A DNA stretch of 64,000 bases. Source: Galdieria sulphuraria. Taxonomy: Eukaryota; Rhodophyta; Bangiophyceae; Galdieriales; Galdieriaceae. Below the pieces are notes generated by a model. The model was not told where the DNA came from. It did not search any database and was given only the letters and a program-made list of their open reading frames with translations. The position numbers and the translations under genes are program-made. The stretch is taken from positions 69,501-133,500 of the forward strand of contig NW_005178463.1 in the NCBI RefSeq assembly GCF_000341285.1, read 5' to 3'. Shown in pieces: positions 11,747-23,016 of the stretch. The stretch's first letter is position 1; every line of letters starts with the position of its first letter.

Positions 11747-12533
11747 CTAAAGAATAGAACGCCATGAATCAGGTAATTTCACTGAATCTCGATTGGGCAC
11801 GTTAAATATTCTTAGAAAGTCACAAAGTTTCTGAAAGTATGATATGGCATCATTGGTATTGTCTCCTTCGTACACATGCATGCTCAAAGCTAGAAAATTA
11901 TGCTGAGAAGAAGACTTGAGTTTGTCCCAAAATTTTGAAAATAAAGAAAACCTAAACCATCTCAGCGCTAATTTCCAAAGACAGATAACCAACATACTTA
12001 TTTTCTTCAAAGTATTCCATTCCCACAAATTCTACTGCAGCAGGGTTTACAAAGAGAAGATTTTCAGGAACCGCAGTTCGAATAACTCTACTTTGGCCTG
12101 GTTCTATAGCACCTCTCGGGATAATCGATAGGGCAGAAAAGCTTGTCAAGAAAATCGCCAAACGAGGGTTCCACAAGTTCATCAATGACATAATTTCTTC
12201 AACAAAAAGATTTGTAAGACCCTTTGAAGGTGGAGTCCTTATTTGTAGACAAACAATGTTTGGATTTTCTGGAACTCTCTCTAGCCAGAAGACTTGCAAC
12301 GCAGTTGTTATGGAGTGGGGTCCTTTCAAAGCCCCGTGACCATAGAAAGGAATCAGTGCAGAGGAGTCTAGGGTCCCCACAAGCTGAAAAGGAAAATTCT
12401 CCAATAGGAGATCAACAGCAAGCTGTGGAACATTCCCTACAGAAACAATTGGAAAAACTAGTATACTTTCTCGAAAGGTGTCCTGAGGAATGTCCAGGAA
12501 TCCTCGAATGCTGCCTAGTTCCAAACTGCCCAT
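11747..12533 (-). CDS. PSMG2: Proteasome assembly chaperone 2
   Basis: Two exons (intron 11915-11957, 43 nt, acceptor CTCAAG) give 247 residues against ~264 in human PAC2. The family marks are VFPIVSVGNVPQLAVDLL near residue 27, VCLQIRTPP, HVYEGDNTNDAISYFQKL and the C-terminal DSWRSIL, the counterpart of the human SWRLLFG tail. PAC2 pairs with PAC1 to assemble the alpha ring of the 20S proteasome in cytosol and nucleus. A perfect E2F-like palindrome lies ~145 bp upstream of the start. Confidence 0.85.
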
Positions 12534-13150
12534 TTTATCTAAATTTTGGTGTGCCTTTTTCTAACTTTGTCATTATCTCAGAAAGGGATATTTATGGAAT
12601 TCTATCTTAAAGATTTCTACCTAAGATTGTTCTCTCTGGCCAATGGAGTCAACAAAACCTTGCCAAATAGAAGTACTTGGCGCCAAAACTCAAATGCATT
12701 GTCAGAATGAAAATGAGACATATTGTCTTAAAAAGTATTCAATATTCCTTTTCAAAATTGTTTCTTCAGCTTTGGAAAAGAAAGCCTTGTGCATTTTTCA
12801 TGAAATTTCAAAGGATATAAGAGTAACAAATACACAATAAAGCTCTCCTAAATGAATATAGAAGCATTGACGAGCATAGTTTCTCTCCAAAAAGACGATG
12901 CTTACTTAATGGAAACCTGTTATCATGAGCTTAGGTTTCAATATGCCCATCCAAAAGAATTCTTTGTCCATTATCTGTAGCCATTATGAATTTGAATGTC
13001 AGGAACCTTCTTAGACTGGCTATCATTTCATTCGCTTATACGAATACAGATGATATCATAATGCATGTATGCCTCCACTGGGGTGATTTTGTATCGAAAG
13101 GTTGCTTTCATAATATCACAATAACTCTGTAAATAAAGGAGATATCTTGA
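12534..13150. other. Intergenic region upstream of PSMG2 and the nitrite reductase
   Basis: About 600 bp, AT-rich, no convincing gene. It should hold the promoters of the divergent neighbours. The only marked element is the TTGGCGCCAA palindrome near 12677. A short plus-strand frame at 12643-12840 has no recognisable features. Confidence 0.5.
12677..12688. promoter_or_regulatory. E2F-like palindrome
   Basis: TTGGCGCCAAAA is a near-perfect match to the E2F/DP consensus TTTGGCGC on both strands, standing in otherwise AT-rich intergenic DNA. E2F sites usually drive S-phase genes; a role here is inference. Confidence 0.4.
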
Positions 13151-13325
13151 CATGCACATTTTTCAATGTGGGGATTGCAACAGGATCGCATTTCTACTGG
13201 GAAAAGTTTCTGCGTAGAATTGTAAAATTCTCTTTCAGAGATATGGCTCAGGCTATAACAAAGAGAAGAAAACAAGAAAAACTACTTGGTTATGGTTGGC
13301 AGGTGCTGCAATCACTGCAGGCTCC

Positions 13326-14429
13326 ATGGCCTATTTGAAAAGCAGTGATTCCAAACTGCAATGGAATGGTATCAAGGTAATGGCATCTTCCATTGTAGGA
13401 GACCTTGCAAAAGTTCGAAATGAATCCACAGTTCATGAGAAACAAACAATGAAAGAAGAAGCCTATCCTGAAGAAACAGCGATACTTGCAAAAGCCCCAG
13501 ATGTGCCACCTCCAATTACAAGAAACTATCCTGTGAAGTTGTTAGTTAACTTGGAAGTTATCGTAAAGGAATTACCCATTGATGACAGTTATACCTATGA
13601 ATATTGGACTTTCCAAGAAAGTGTTCCAGGTCCTATGATACGAGCAAGAGTAGGAGATATAATGCAAGTAAAGTTAGTGAATAGAGACCAAAGTGGTATG
13701 ATGCATAACCTCGACTTTCATGCTGTATTGGGACCTGGCGGAGGTGCACCATTACTTAACTGTGGAAAAGACGAAACAAAAGTGGCTCAATTTAGATTAA
13801 CCTATCCTGGTTTATACATTTATCACTGTGCAGTTGATCCAGTTAGTGTTCATATTAGTAATGGAATGTTTGGCTTACTCCTAGTCGAGCCAGACAAGGG
13901 ACTGCAAGCAGTAGATAAAGAATATTATCTCATGCAAGCGGAGGTTTATACTGAAGATAATCCGATTACAGTTGATTCTAGATGTCTCCCACAGTCCATA
14001 GATAAACTGATGGATGAACGACCAAACTATGTCGTATTCAATGGAAGGCAGGGTTCTCATTTGGAAAACAATCCATTTAAAGCCAAAGTTGGAGATAGAG
14101 TTCGTTTCTATGTTGGCAACGCTGGACCAGCTCTGGTATCTTCTTTTCATATTATTGGTACTATCTTTGATAAAGTTTGGAAGGATGGAAGCCTTTTGAA
14201 CCAACCTCAGTTAGGTTTGCAGACAGTGATGATTCCTAGTGGCTCCTCAGCTGTAGTCGAATTGGATGCAGTTGTTCCTGGTAACTTCACACTAGTAGAT
14301 CACTCCATTACAAGAATTGAGAAGGGCTGTGTTGCTTTTCTCCAGGTTGTGGGAGAAACAAAAGATCCTTACCTCTATTGTTCAGAAGAGGGCCCTTCTC
14401 CTTGTCCTGGCTGTAAGATTCATCCTTAA
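13326..14429 (+). CDS. nirK: Copper-containing nitrite reductase (NirK)
   Basis: Two-cupredoxin enzyme that reduces nitrite to nitric oxide. All copper ligands are visible: the first domain has MMHNLDFHA (type 1 His, catalytic Asp, type 2 His), YIYHCA (type 2 His, type 1 Cys) and VHISNGMFG (type 1 His and Met); the second has SSFHIIGTIFDKVW (catalytic His) and LVDHSI (type 2 His). The first in-frame ATG is used here, but the frame stays open upstream to about 13239 and encodes a basic then hydrophobic stretch (TTWLWLAGAAITAG) that looks like a targeting or membrane anchor, so an upstream exon is likely; I could not place its splice site. The tail after the second domain is Cys- and Pro-rich. 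Multicopper oxidases are excluded by the two-domain layout. Confidence 0.93.
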   Translation: MAYLKSSDSKLQWNGIKVMASSIVGDLAKVRNESTVHEKQTMKEEAYPEETAILAKAPDVPPPITRNYPVKLLVNLEVIVKELPIDDSYTYEYWTFQESVPGPMIRARVGDIMQVKLVNRDQSGMMHNLDFHAVLGPGGGAPLLNCGKDETKVAQFRLTYPGLYIYHCAVDPVSVHISNGMFGLLLVEPDKGLQAVDKEYYLMQAEVYTEDNPITVDSRCLPQSIDKLMDERPNYVVFNGRQGSHLENNPFKAKVGDRVRFYVGNAGPALVSSFHIIGTIFDKVWKDGSLLNQPQLGLQTVMIPSGSSAVVELDAVVPGNFTLVDHSITRIEKGCVAFLQVVGETKDPYLYCSEEGPSPCPGCKIHP

Positions 14430-14448
14430 AGAAACGACTGTTTCTTAA

Positions 14449-14450
14449 TG

Positions 14451-14498
<48 letters not shown>

Positions 14499-14500
14499 CA
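14449..14500. repeat. Perfect (TA)n palindrome
   Basis: About 22 TA units flanked by TGCT and AGCA, so the whole ~52 bp is one perfect inverted repeat just after the nitrite reductase stop. It could form a long hairpin in the 3' untranslated region or a cruciform in DNA. Confidence 0.85.
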
Positions 14501-14592
14501 ACGTTTTATAGTTTGTTGCATATGTTCAAAAGATTGATAAAACTCTATAGTTTCTGATATGGAGCAACTCTAATTTGTGTTTTTTAAAAAGG

Positions 14593-15136
14593 ATGGTTTT
14601 GCGCAATCTGATGAACTTCCTCTTTCCAGTTGGTTTAAAAAGTAGCAGCTACGCTTGGCACCAAGGTGTAGTACGTTATGTGAGGCCAGTTTTCGTTTCC
14701 TACAAATTTTTTACTACGGCATCGCCTGTGTTAAAGTGTTCTGTAGAAAGTATCCATCCCTCCGAAGCTCATCACAAGAAACTGAGGGAGTCTTGGAAAC
14801 ATCTAGATGTTAGGACAAAGGAAGAATTCACTGGTAAGAATCGAACTAGAAAGAGTAGAATCTATTGAATGAGATATAGCTGGACACGCAAAGGACAGTA
14901 TTTGTGTTCCCATTATGGTCAAAGGGAAGGAAGGAAAACTAGAAGAAAATCTCTCATTTTTACAAGATGTTTGCAAGTTTTTCAAGAAAGATGACAAAAT
15001 TTTAGTTTCTTGTTTGAAAGGACCCAGAGCTATGAAAGCTATAGAGAAGTTACGTGAGGCTGGGTTCTCACAAGTGCTGAACGTGGCAGGTGGCTTTGAG
15101 AAGTGGCAGGAAAGTGCACTTCCTATTGAAAAATAG
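14593..15136 (+). CDS. Single-domain rhodanese, organelle-targeted
   Basis: Two exons (intron 14834-14879) give 165 residues. The first ~55 residues are Ser-, Tyr- and Val-rich with basic residues and look like a transit peptide. The rhodanese domain follows: LDVRTKEEFTAGHAKDSICVPI, the active-site loop VSCLKGPRA with the catalytic Cys, and NVAGGFEKWQ. Such proteins move sulfane sulfur; plant relatives sit in plastid or mitochondrion. The substrate cannot be deduced. Confidence 0.85.
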
Positions 15137-15370
15137 TTATATATGCCATAAACAACAATAGCAATATTTTCAGAGTTATATTTTCTATTATCCACTCTTC
15201 CTTCGTCATAGTTGCAGATACAATATACTCAGTCGAATGTTGACCTATTTCGACACAATACTTACTACCCATACGGGAATTTTGATCTCATTGCCCTGAT
15301 CAACAAACAAGTTTTCAAGTTGTTCTTTGTCGAATTAAAAATATCGACCATATAATAATTATGTGTAACT

Positions 15371-16071
15371 CTATTTTCCTAACCGAACCACATTATGAAC
15401 TGTCTTCGGAACGAGTCTCACAGTCAAAGACACACGTTTCTTCCTAGCTACTTGTTCTCCTTCTCCATCACAACAATAGTTCAACAGCCAGGAACTTTTC
15501 TTAATATAGAAACTTTCTTGAATGCCGTGTAAATAATTTTGATAAGCACTATCACGGATGATAAGAAGACTGCGAGGCTCCAATAGAAGACTGCCAGTGT
15601 ACTGTTGAATTTCCTCGGCAGTTACCGAGTTTACTCCTTTGCTGTAGAAATCCAACACAATCTCGTTCTCTAAAGATAAAATTGCTGCACAAGGATAGTA
15701 AATCGGTCCATCTTCGTGAGGTTCGATACCTTGTCCAGGGAGATATTCGTTTATCAGAACGTGATTGGGGGTTTCTGGAAAAAAGCCGTCTTTTTCTAAT
15801 CTTGTGGCAATACACAACAACCAAGTTGGTAGTGTTGTGGCTATCATTCCTTTCGAATGAGGTGTCCTATTCAAGAAACTCATTTCGAGCAGTACAATGG
15901 ATACTGCTTCACTTACCCTCCCCAGTTTTGCAATCTCCTGTTTGCAAGCACTTTCCACTTAACCACAGGCTGTCTATATATTTGTGTTAATAAATATTCC
16001 TCCAGTTGGGTGTCAATATATTCCGAAATATAAACAAGTCCAGGGACCGAGTGCACCTCAATGGCACTCAT
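15371..16071 (-). CDS. ALKBH6: AlkB homolog 6, 2-oxoglutarate/Fe(II) dioxygenase
   Basis: Two exons (intron 15867-15916, 50 nt) give 216 residues against 238 in human ALKBH6. Family marks in order: VPGLVYISEYI, LQNWGGTPH across the splice, NEYLPGQGIEPHEDGPIYYP containing the iron-binding HxD, LLLEPRSLLI, the distal ligand in YLHGI, and RVSLTVR with the 2-oxoglutarate-binding arginine. The family repairs alkylated nucleic acid or acts on RNA. The frame extends upstream to an ATG at 16227, but that segment is not conserved, so the inner start is preferred. Confidence 0.9.
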
Positions 16072-16257
16072 TCTTATGACATCCGTTTCGAAACTTGTGG
16101 TGCCTTCAACTTGAAAATGGTTTGAGTCTCTTTCATCACTTAATGGAAGCAAAAAAATTTGTTTTAAGGAATTGTGACTCTTGTTCTGAGAATGAACTGA
16201 ATCATTTACTTTACTAATTAGAAACATTCCTCTAAAGTTCTTAGATTATGTCTATAG

Positions 16258-16336
16258 GAACAAAAACACATACAAACATACACACAACTACATAGATGTA
16301 TATATACATACACATATCTATATCTATATATATCTA

Positions 16337-16376
<40 letters not shown>
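16258..16376. repeat. Compound simple repeat, (CA), (TATC) and (TA) tracts
   Basis: AC- and AT-rich microsatellite between ALKBH6 and SPT6, running through ACACATACA, TATCTATA and a long (TA)n tract to GTGTGTATG. It lies in the divergent promoter region of the two genes. Confidence 0.85.
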
Positions 16377-16451
16377 ATGTAAAGACACGCGAATACCGAA
16401 AGAATATCTTTTAAATATCAATTCAATCACAATATTTATAATTTATGATTC

Positions 16452-19400
16452 ATGTCTTCTACACAAGGCCAACAAGAAGATGGTTTTTGGGATACGGACG
16501 AAGAACCAAGAAAGGAAGATAAACCCGACTCTCTGGAAGCCGAGGTAAGGAATATTTGTTTCTAATGGGTCTATTCGATATTCTAAAGTGGAACGTCACA
16601 AGGAAACTAAACCAGAGTACAAGTTCTTAGAAAATGAAGCAAGTGACTCGTCAAACGTTGAAGAAGAAGAAAACACGAAACGTGATAAAGTTGCTGGAGA
16701 GAATTCTTCAGAAGAGGAAGATAGTAGTGAAGACGATGCGGAGGAACTAAACGAATATGAAAAGGACGACTTTTTGGTGGAAGACGGAGAAGAAGAAGAA
16801 GAGGAGGGTAATTTGGAGACCGAAGATTCGTCCTACAAGGAACATGCTCCTAAAGAAGAATTATCCCCAAAGAAGAGAAGAGAAAGATTGGAACTAGCAG
16901 AAGGAGATTATGAACTTTTGGAAGAGGCAGGAGTAAGAGTTTCGAGAGGTGGAAGGAGATTGAAACGATTACGTAAGGCAGGTGGAGAACTCCCTGTAGG
17001 TTCGGAAGAGCCAGAGCTTGAAGACACTGAAGATAGGAAGCGAGCGAAATATTTGGAAGACGATGAGGAAGAAATAAGTGACGAAGAGGATGATCTCGAC
17101 GACTTCCTTGAAGATAAGAGTGGTCGTTTGAAACGAAGACGTAGCAGAAACTCTGCTTTACCTGAAGGAGTTAGTGAAAGAGCAGTTCGATTAGCTCGTG
17201 AAATCTTTGGAGACGATGAAGAAGAATACAAAATTTCAAGTTCACTGTTCATGGCTCCCGAAGGTTTAGAAGAAGAAGAAGAAGAAGAAGATAGAGACGC
17301 AGCTGCTACGGAAGCAGAAACGAGCAAAGAAAGGGAGACTAAGAGCAAACTAACTGAAGAAGAGAAGCAGTTAGATTTGGATCGAGAGATATGTACAAAG
17401 GATATTCCTGAGTATATTCAAGAGCATTTCGGTGAGGATAGGGTGCCTTGTACGTCGACAGAAGAGTTGACGGAAGAGGCGTCTTGGATTTATCAAAGAG
17501 CATTTGAAATGGATGATAGATTTGATCAGTTTCAGAAGGAAGAAATTATCAAAAAGATATCAGCATTGTTGTCGTTTGTACACATCGAACAGTTTGACAT
17601 TCCCTTTATTGCGATATATCGTAGAGAGTATCTAAGTCCGGAGCTGTTGAAGGTTTTAGAGTCGAGTTCGATACAACAGCGTCAGGATGACTGGAAATAC
17701 ATATGGAGAGTGCTTGACTGGGATGTGCAGTGGTATCGTTTCAAAACAAGGAAATTAAAGCTCCAAGATGAACTTGCTATTGTTTCCGAAAATTTAAGTG
17801 AAGAAGAAAAAAAGTTATCGGAAGCCATAAAGGAATCGCTACATTTTACTCAAGACGAAGAAGATTTAGCAGATATTGAAGCAGGCTTAAGGCTTTGTTA
17901 TATATGGAATTCTCTCAACTCCTCTACAGAAGAGGAGAAGAAATCTCAAAGAGTGACGGCGAGACCCAAACAACGAGATAAATATACTACAATTTGCAAA
18001 CGCGGATGGAAAGAATTCCTTAACCATTTTGTACTCACGCCATTTCAACTCGCAGAAAATGTTTCAACTATGTATCAAAAATATGTTCAGTTGAGTTTGA
18101 ACAAGACGCCATCAGAACTTGCGACCGAATGGTTGACTTCAAGAAATGAAAACATAGATATTCTTGACAATTTTCTTGATAGTTGCCGTTTTCTATTTAT
18201 ACGCGAACTTTCCGTTGATCCCCGTTTCCGCTCGACCGTGCACAGTTTTTTAAGAAAGGAAGCCTTGTTGACGTCAAAACCGACTCTGAAAGCTATCAGT
18301 GATCTGGATGACTTCGATAGATTGAAACCATGTTGTTCTATTTATCAAAAACCTATCCAAAGATTATTGAAACCTAGCAGCGAATTTTCAATAGTGGCTT
18401 ATTGTAGAAAGCTTGGTTACACTTTGATAGAGATTGAAGTTGATAGGAAAGCTCTTAGGGACTTCATTGAAGAGTTGAAAACATTGGGGCGTTCAGAAGG
18501 ACTCTCCAGGTATTCTACCGAATGGAATCAGGAGATTGAAACTATTATAGAAGAATCGGTTCGTCGAGTTATTTCAGAGCAATGTCGGGAATTGGAGCTT
18601 TGTTTGGAAAAGCGATCAAATCTGTTTCTTCGGGAAGAGTTTCGACAAGAAGCTGAAACTATTTTGAGCCTCGGACCAATATCTAAATATATTGGGTTGA
18701 ATAGCAAGAGTCGCATAATTTCTTTCTTTTTGAGTGACATTTTTTCGAAACAAGTGGTACAGGGGGAACTCAAGTCCCAAGAAGTTGCAAATTTTAACAA
18801 ATATGTCGCTGTGGGTGCAAACCTTTCAAAAGAAGGAGAAGTGGAAGAAGTTTGTACCTTTTCTATAGGAGTTTCACATGGAGGACAAATTAATATTGCG
18901 GAAAACTCCAAAGAGAAGTTGATACACTTTCTTGTACGAGGTCGACCGGACTACATTACAATTGGAGTTGGTAAATCCAAACATGCTACTTCAGGGCTAA
19001 AGCAACAATTAGCCAATGTCTGGTCACAAATACTAAAAGTAGATGAAGTTTCCGACTCAGAACAGAATGCATCAGAACAGCAAGACAAGCTATCATCCTG
19101 TCTATCCAAAATATTTCTTGTAAGTGAAGCTGTACCGATGGTCTATGCTTCTTTGCGAAGTGAAGAACAAAAAGAGCAGTCATATGCACGACGAATGGCT
19201 ATTGCTATTGGAAGATTTGCACAGGAACCTTTGGTGGTTTATGCGGCAATTGCGTGTGACATTTCTTCCACATCGTCCTTAGAAGTTCATCCATTCCAAA
19301 ATATACTGAATGCTTCAGAACGAGAATTTGTATTTAGACAAGCAATGATTTTTGCTACTTGTTGTTATACTGGAGTAGATATCAATCGAATCATCATTTA

Positions 19401-21042
19401 TGACCATCTCCGACCTCTTTTGAATCATATCGGTGGTTTGGGACCAAAAAAGGCAGTAGTCATTTTAGAAAGGTTAAAGGAGCTGTATCATATACACGGC
19501 GGAAAAGCTTTGTTGTCCAGAAAGGAAATTATAGCTAACCAAATTTTAGATAAGCGAGTATTCTTTTCTGCAGCTGGATTTGTGAGAATTGTGGATCCGT
19601 TTGGAGACAAGGGCAAAGATAGCAGAGGTAAACAGCGAAATCGTGCAAAGGGACAAAGGAAGAATGAACTGGCTGTCAATCCTTTGGAAAATTCTCGTGT
19701 CCATCCAGAAAATTATGGCATAGCCATGAAAATTGCGGAAGAAGCTCTTCGCGGAGAAAGTGAGGAGCAAGAACACTCAGATAGTGATATTGTAAAGGTT
19801 ATATCTGAAGTTATGAAAAGGCCTCATTTACTAGAAGAGTTAGATTTGGAAGCCTATGCTGATCACCTGGAAAAGTTGGGGAGAGGAAAAATGCATGACA
19901 CTTTGCGTATTATTTGTGAAGAATTCGAAAATCCTTATCGAGATTGGAGGAAAATCCCCAGCCCACTAACTTCGAAGGATTTATTTTATATCATTACAGG
20001 TTGTACTCCAGATAGACTTCGTTGTGGAGCTTCTGTGGTAGCAACAAACTGTCGTCCTAATGCAGCTGGGACTGGAATTGTGTGTCAGGTGGAGGGAGAG
20101 ATTCGTGGTTATATTCATCGAAATGAAATATTTGATGAACAAGTGTCTTCCAACTTTGACTTGGGAGAGTATCTTAATCAAACCAGCACTTTACCCTGTA
20201 GAGTCCTTAGTGTCAATTATGAAAAATTCGAGCTGAAATTGTCTTGCAGACCTTCTGTGCTTCGAAATCCCAAAAAGATTCCTGAGTACAAGGAACCAGA
20301 GTTCAAAGCAGATCCTTTCTTTTTGGACTTTTCTTCTAATTTTGATCCTCTTCAACCAGACAAACAACCGATGACCGCAGATGATGTACAGAGAGAACGA
20401 AGTCGAAGAATGGAAACTCGTAGAAAAGCTAGTTTGGCCACGAGTTCTCATCCTTTATTTAGAAATGTTTCGGGAAGCAAAGCAATTCAGTTGTTGGATC
20501 AAACCTCACCAGGAGAGATTATCATTAGACCCAGTAGTCATTCACCCGATGTTGTTGTACTCTCTTTCAAAGTTGCAGATGGTTTGCCTGTTGTACACTT
20601 GGAAGTCCTGGAACAACAACAGACATATCGTGGAAGGGAAACAAGTTTGTATTACATAGGACAAGAGAAATTTGAAGCCTTAGATGAAGTCATCGGTAGA
20701 TACGCTGAGCCGGTTTTGGCAAACCTACAAGAAGCCTTGCAACATCGCAAGTTTATTGTTGGTGATGAAGAGACTTTGGAACAGAATTGTAAGCAGCAAA
20801 AGATGACGGAGCCACAAAAGGTTGCCTATTGTATAGGCATGAGTTTTCGTTATCCTGGACGTCTTGTGATTGCTTATTTACCAGGAAGATCACATGTCAT
20901 ACGAGAAATAATAACTGTGCTTCCACAAGGGTATCGATTCCGCAAACTTATTCATGCTGACATGAATTCCTTGATAGATTGGTTTAAAGACAACTTTAAA
21001 ACATTGTTAGCACGTCCTCCTGAAACTGCGAGGCTTCAATGA
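16452..21042 (+). CDS. SPT6: Transcription elongation factor and histone chaperone SPT6
   Basis: Exon 1 is 31 codons; intron 16545-16602 (58 nt, acceptor ACAAG) restores the frame, giving 1510 residues, slightly shorter than animal SPT6. The N-terminal ~270 residues are highly acidic with Glu runs. Then come a helix-turn-helix part (IYQRAFEMDDRF), the YqgF-like and helix-hairpin-helix core (LNHIGGLGPKKAVVIL), an S1 domain near residues 1175-1240 (GIVCQVEGEIRGYIHR) and the SH2 domain (HPLFRNVSGSKAIQLL, GEIIIRPSS with its phosphate-binding Arg) extending to the C-terminus, which contains a second SH2-like fold. It travels with RNA polymerase II in the nucleus. Confidence 0.95.
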
Positions 21043-21205
21043 AGCATCCATAGATAATACTCCAAGGAAAATGAGAACGACCTTCTTTATTTCCGAGGAA
21101 ATTTCCCCTCATATCAAAACATGTTATTCAACGCTCGTTATAAACAGCAAACAATGTCACTATGTAATTAAAAAGCATATAATACATAACTCAAAAAGCC
21201 GAATG

Positions 21206-22387
21206 TTATGACGTGTTTTCTTGAATGTTCATTCTGTCTTCTCCTGGTTTGTCATGAGAATTGGTTTCGTTAGTCGCCACCAAAGACAAGAGTCGAATGC
21301 CATTCTTGGGTTCTGCAGCTTGACAACTGCTACCCAAGTTAGATGCGTAACTATCATCATTCTCTTTCTGCTCCCGCGACATTTCGTTATCTTGACAATA
21401 CATTTGTGTTGTAGAACTATTCTGCAACTCTGCTCGGTTCAAATCAGGCTCACTCATTGACCTTCTACTTGCAGAAAAACCTCGACCCATACCCTGTTCT
21501 TGTCGATTTCGTGATTCCTTAAACAAGCGCAAAAAATATTTTTGAGCGTGTGTCCTCACTTGAGTGGGATTCCGTGTTCCGACATAATTCGAAATAGACT
21601 TAACATCCTTGTGCCCAAACTTTCGAAGCGCCTCCAGAAATCTCTGATGTTCACTCGGGGTCCAGTATCTTGACTGCGTTTTCGAGTTCTCCTGTTTGTT
21701 CTTACCCTTTTCGTGCTCTGCCAATTGTAAACGCAATCGATCAATTTCTTTCCTAGCCAACTCCAATTCCGAACGAAGCCAGTGATTAACACGCTCCAAG
21801 TCGTATATCAACTTGTCCCTTCCTGAGGGATCACTCGAGTCGAAAGAAAAAGTTGGTGGAATCTCCTCTGGCAATCTACCTGGTGGTGCCGACCACTGGG
21901 AAACGCCCAAAGCATTTGAAACATTCGCAGGAACCTCCGCTCCACTGCCAAAGTTTGGCTTCATTCCCGACCAGGTTGAGGGTGGCGTAAGCTGGGAAAA
22001 CCTCGTTGGCTCACCGCTAGCTTCCACTGGATGGGGCAAAACACTTGAAAAATATCCAGCAGTTCCCATTAATTGCGACACTGCACCAAATCTTTCCGAG
22101 ATGGAGCCATAATTTTGTTGAAGAAACTGTTCCCTTCCTTGAAAATCTCTCTCACCTCGTGTTCCTTGACATGCTGCCGTTGGAAGAGTTGCTGAATAGT
22201 ATTGTTGTCCAGTAGAGTTCGAAAACGTTTCGTTTACGTTTGTTCTTGGTACCAAATCCATATTTGAACCAAAATAACCTCCACTGAAAGATTCCCCGTT
22301 GGGTCTAGGCAAGGCTGCCACTTCCTGAAAACTACAAGAAGATGTTTTGAGGCTACCAGAGTCTGAAGCTGCCTCTAACTTAGACAT
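21206..22387 (-). CDS. Myb-like (THAQKYF class) transcription factor
   Basis: Intronless, 393 residues. One SANT/Myb repeat at about residues 245-300: YWTPSEHQRFLEALRKFG, DVKSISNYVGTRNPTQVRTH, then AQKYFLRLF, the variant of the plant SHAQKYF motif. A predicted coiled coil lies just before it (LIYDLERVNHWLRSELELA, then EIDRLRLQLAEHE). The rest is Ser-, Asn- and Gln-rich and probably disordered. In plants this class includes circadian and light-response regulators; the role here is unknown. Confidence 0.88.
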   Translation of the reverse strand: MSKLEAASDSGSLKTSSCSFQEVAALPRPNGESFSGGYFGSNMDLVPRTNVNETFSNSTGQQYYSATLPTAACQGTRGERDFQGREQFLQQNYGSISERFGAVSQLMGTAGYFSSVLPHPVEASGEPTRFSQLTPPSTWSGMKPNFGSGAEVPANVSNALGVSQWSAPPGRLPEEIPPTFSFDSSDPSGRDKLIYDLERVNHWLRSELELARKEIDRLRLQLAEHEKGKNKQENSKTQSRYWTPSEHQRFLEALRKFGHKDVKSISNYVGTRNPTQVRTHAQKYFLRLFKESRNRQEQGMGRGFSASRRSMSEPDLNRAELQNSSTTQMYCQDNEMSREQKENDDSYASNLGSSCQAAEPKNGIRLLSLVATNETNSHDKPGEDRMNIQENTS

Positions 22388-23016
22388 TATGAGTAGTTTC
22401 CCAAGGTAAGTAACCCAATAAATAACCAAAAAAAAGTTCCTGGTCCAGAATAACCACTATTCCAGCAGTCGCTCACGAACTGGGCTAGTTGACAAATTTT
22501 TCTCTAGAATTTCTTCTCTGATTAGGACATTTGTCGTTGTATGGAGGGAAAACCCTTTCCTACTGAAAAAGGTTTTATTGGTTACAGTTTGTAAGATCGT
22601 TACAACTTGCATCAACTAAAATGGAAATTTTTTGGATATTAAGGAGCTTTCATAGAATAGCATCATATATCACACGCGTGAATTGCACATTCTCCTCTAT
22701 TTCAAAAAACTGCGCTCATTTGTGACTTTTGACAATTCAAGTTGTATAATTGAATCCTTTCCTTTGATGATATGCAATACTAGAAAAAGGTTCGAGTGAT
22801 TGTGACGAATAAGAGATTGGGAGAAATAGCGCACCTTCTGGACTCCCAATCCCCCCTTTCAACATGTGTAGCTTCAACTCAGCTTGCTTCCATTTTTTTT
22901 GGATTGCTGTATCCCCAAGTCTACTTTGGAAACTCCACATCTCAGAAGAATACCATCCTTTCAACTTTTAAAGGAATTCTAAAAATTATACCGTTGCTGG
23001 TCAACTTGTGGTAACT
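22388..23016. other. Divergent intergenic region
   Basis: About 630 bp between the Myb-like gene and the next plus-strand gene. AT-rich, no RNA gene or repeat seen; it presumably contains both promoters. Confidence 0.45.

Noticed and set aside
16258-16376. Tandem array considered as CRISPR or minisatellite gene
   Set aside because: Units are 2-4 bp simple repeats without spacers.
16908-17348. 146-codon Ser-rich frame on the minus strand
   Set aside because: It is the antisense of the Glu- and Asp-coding GAA/GAT-rich start of SPT6, which gives TCC/TTC serine and leucine codons without stops.
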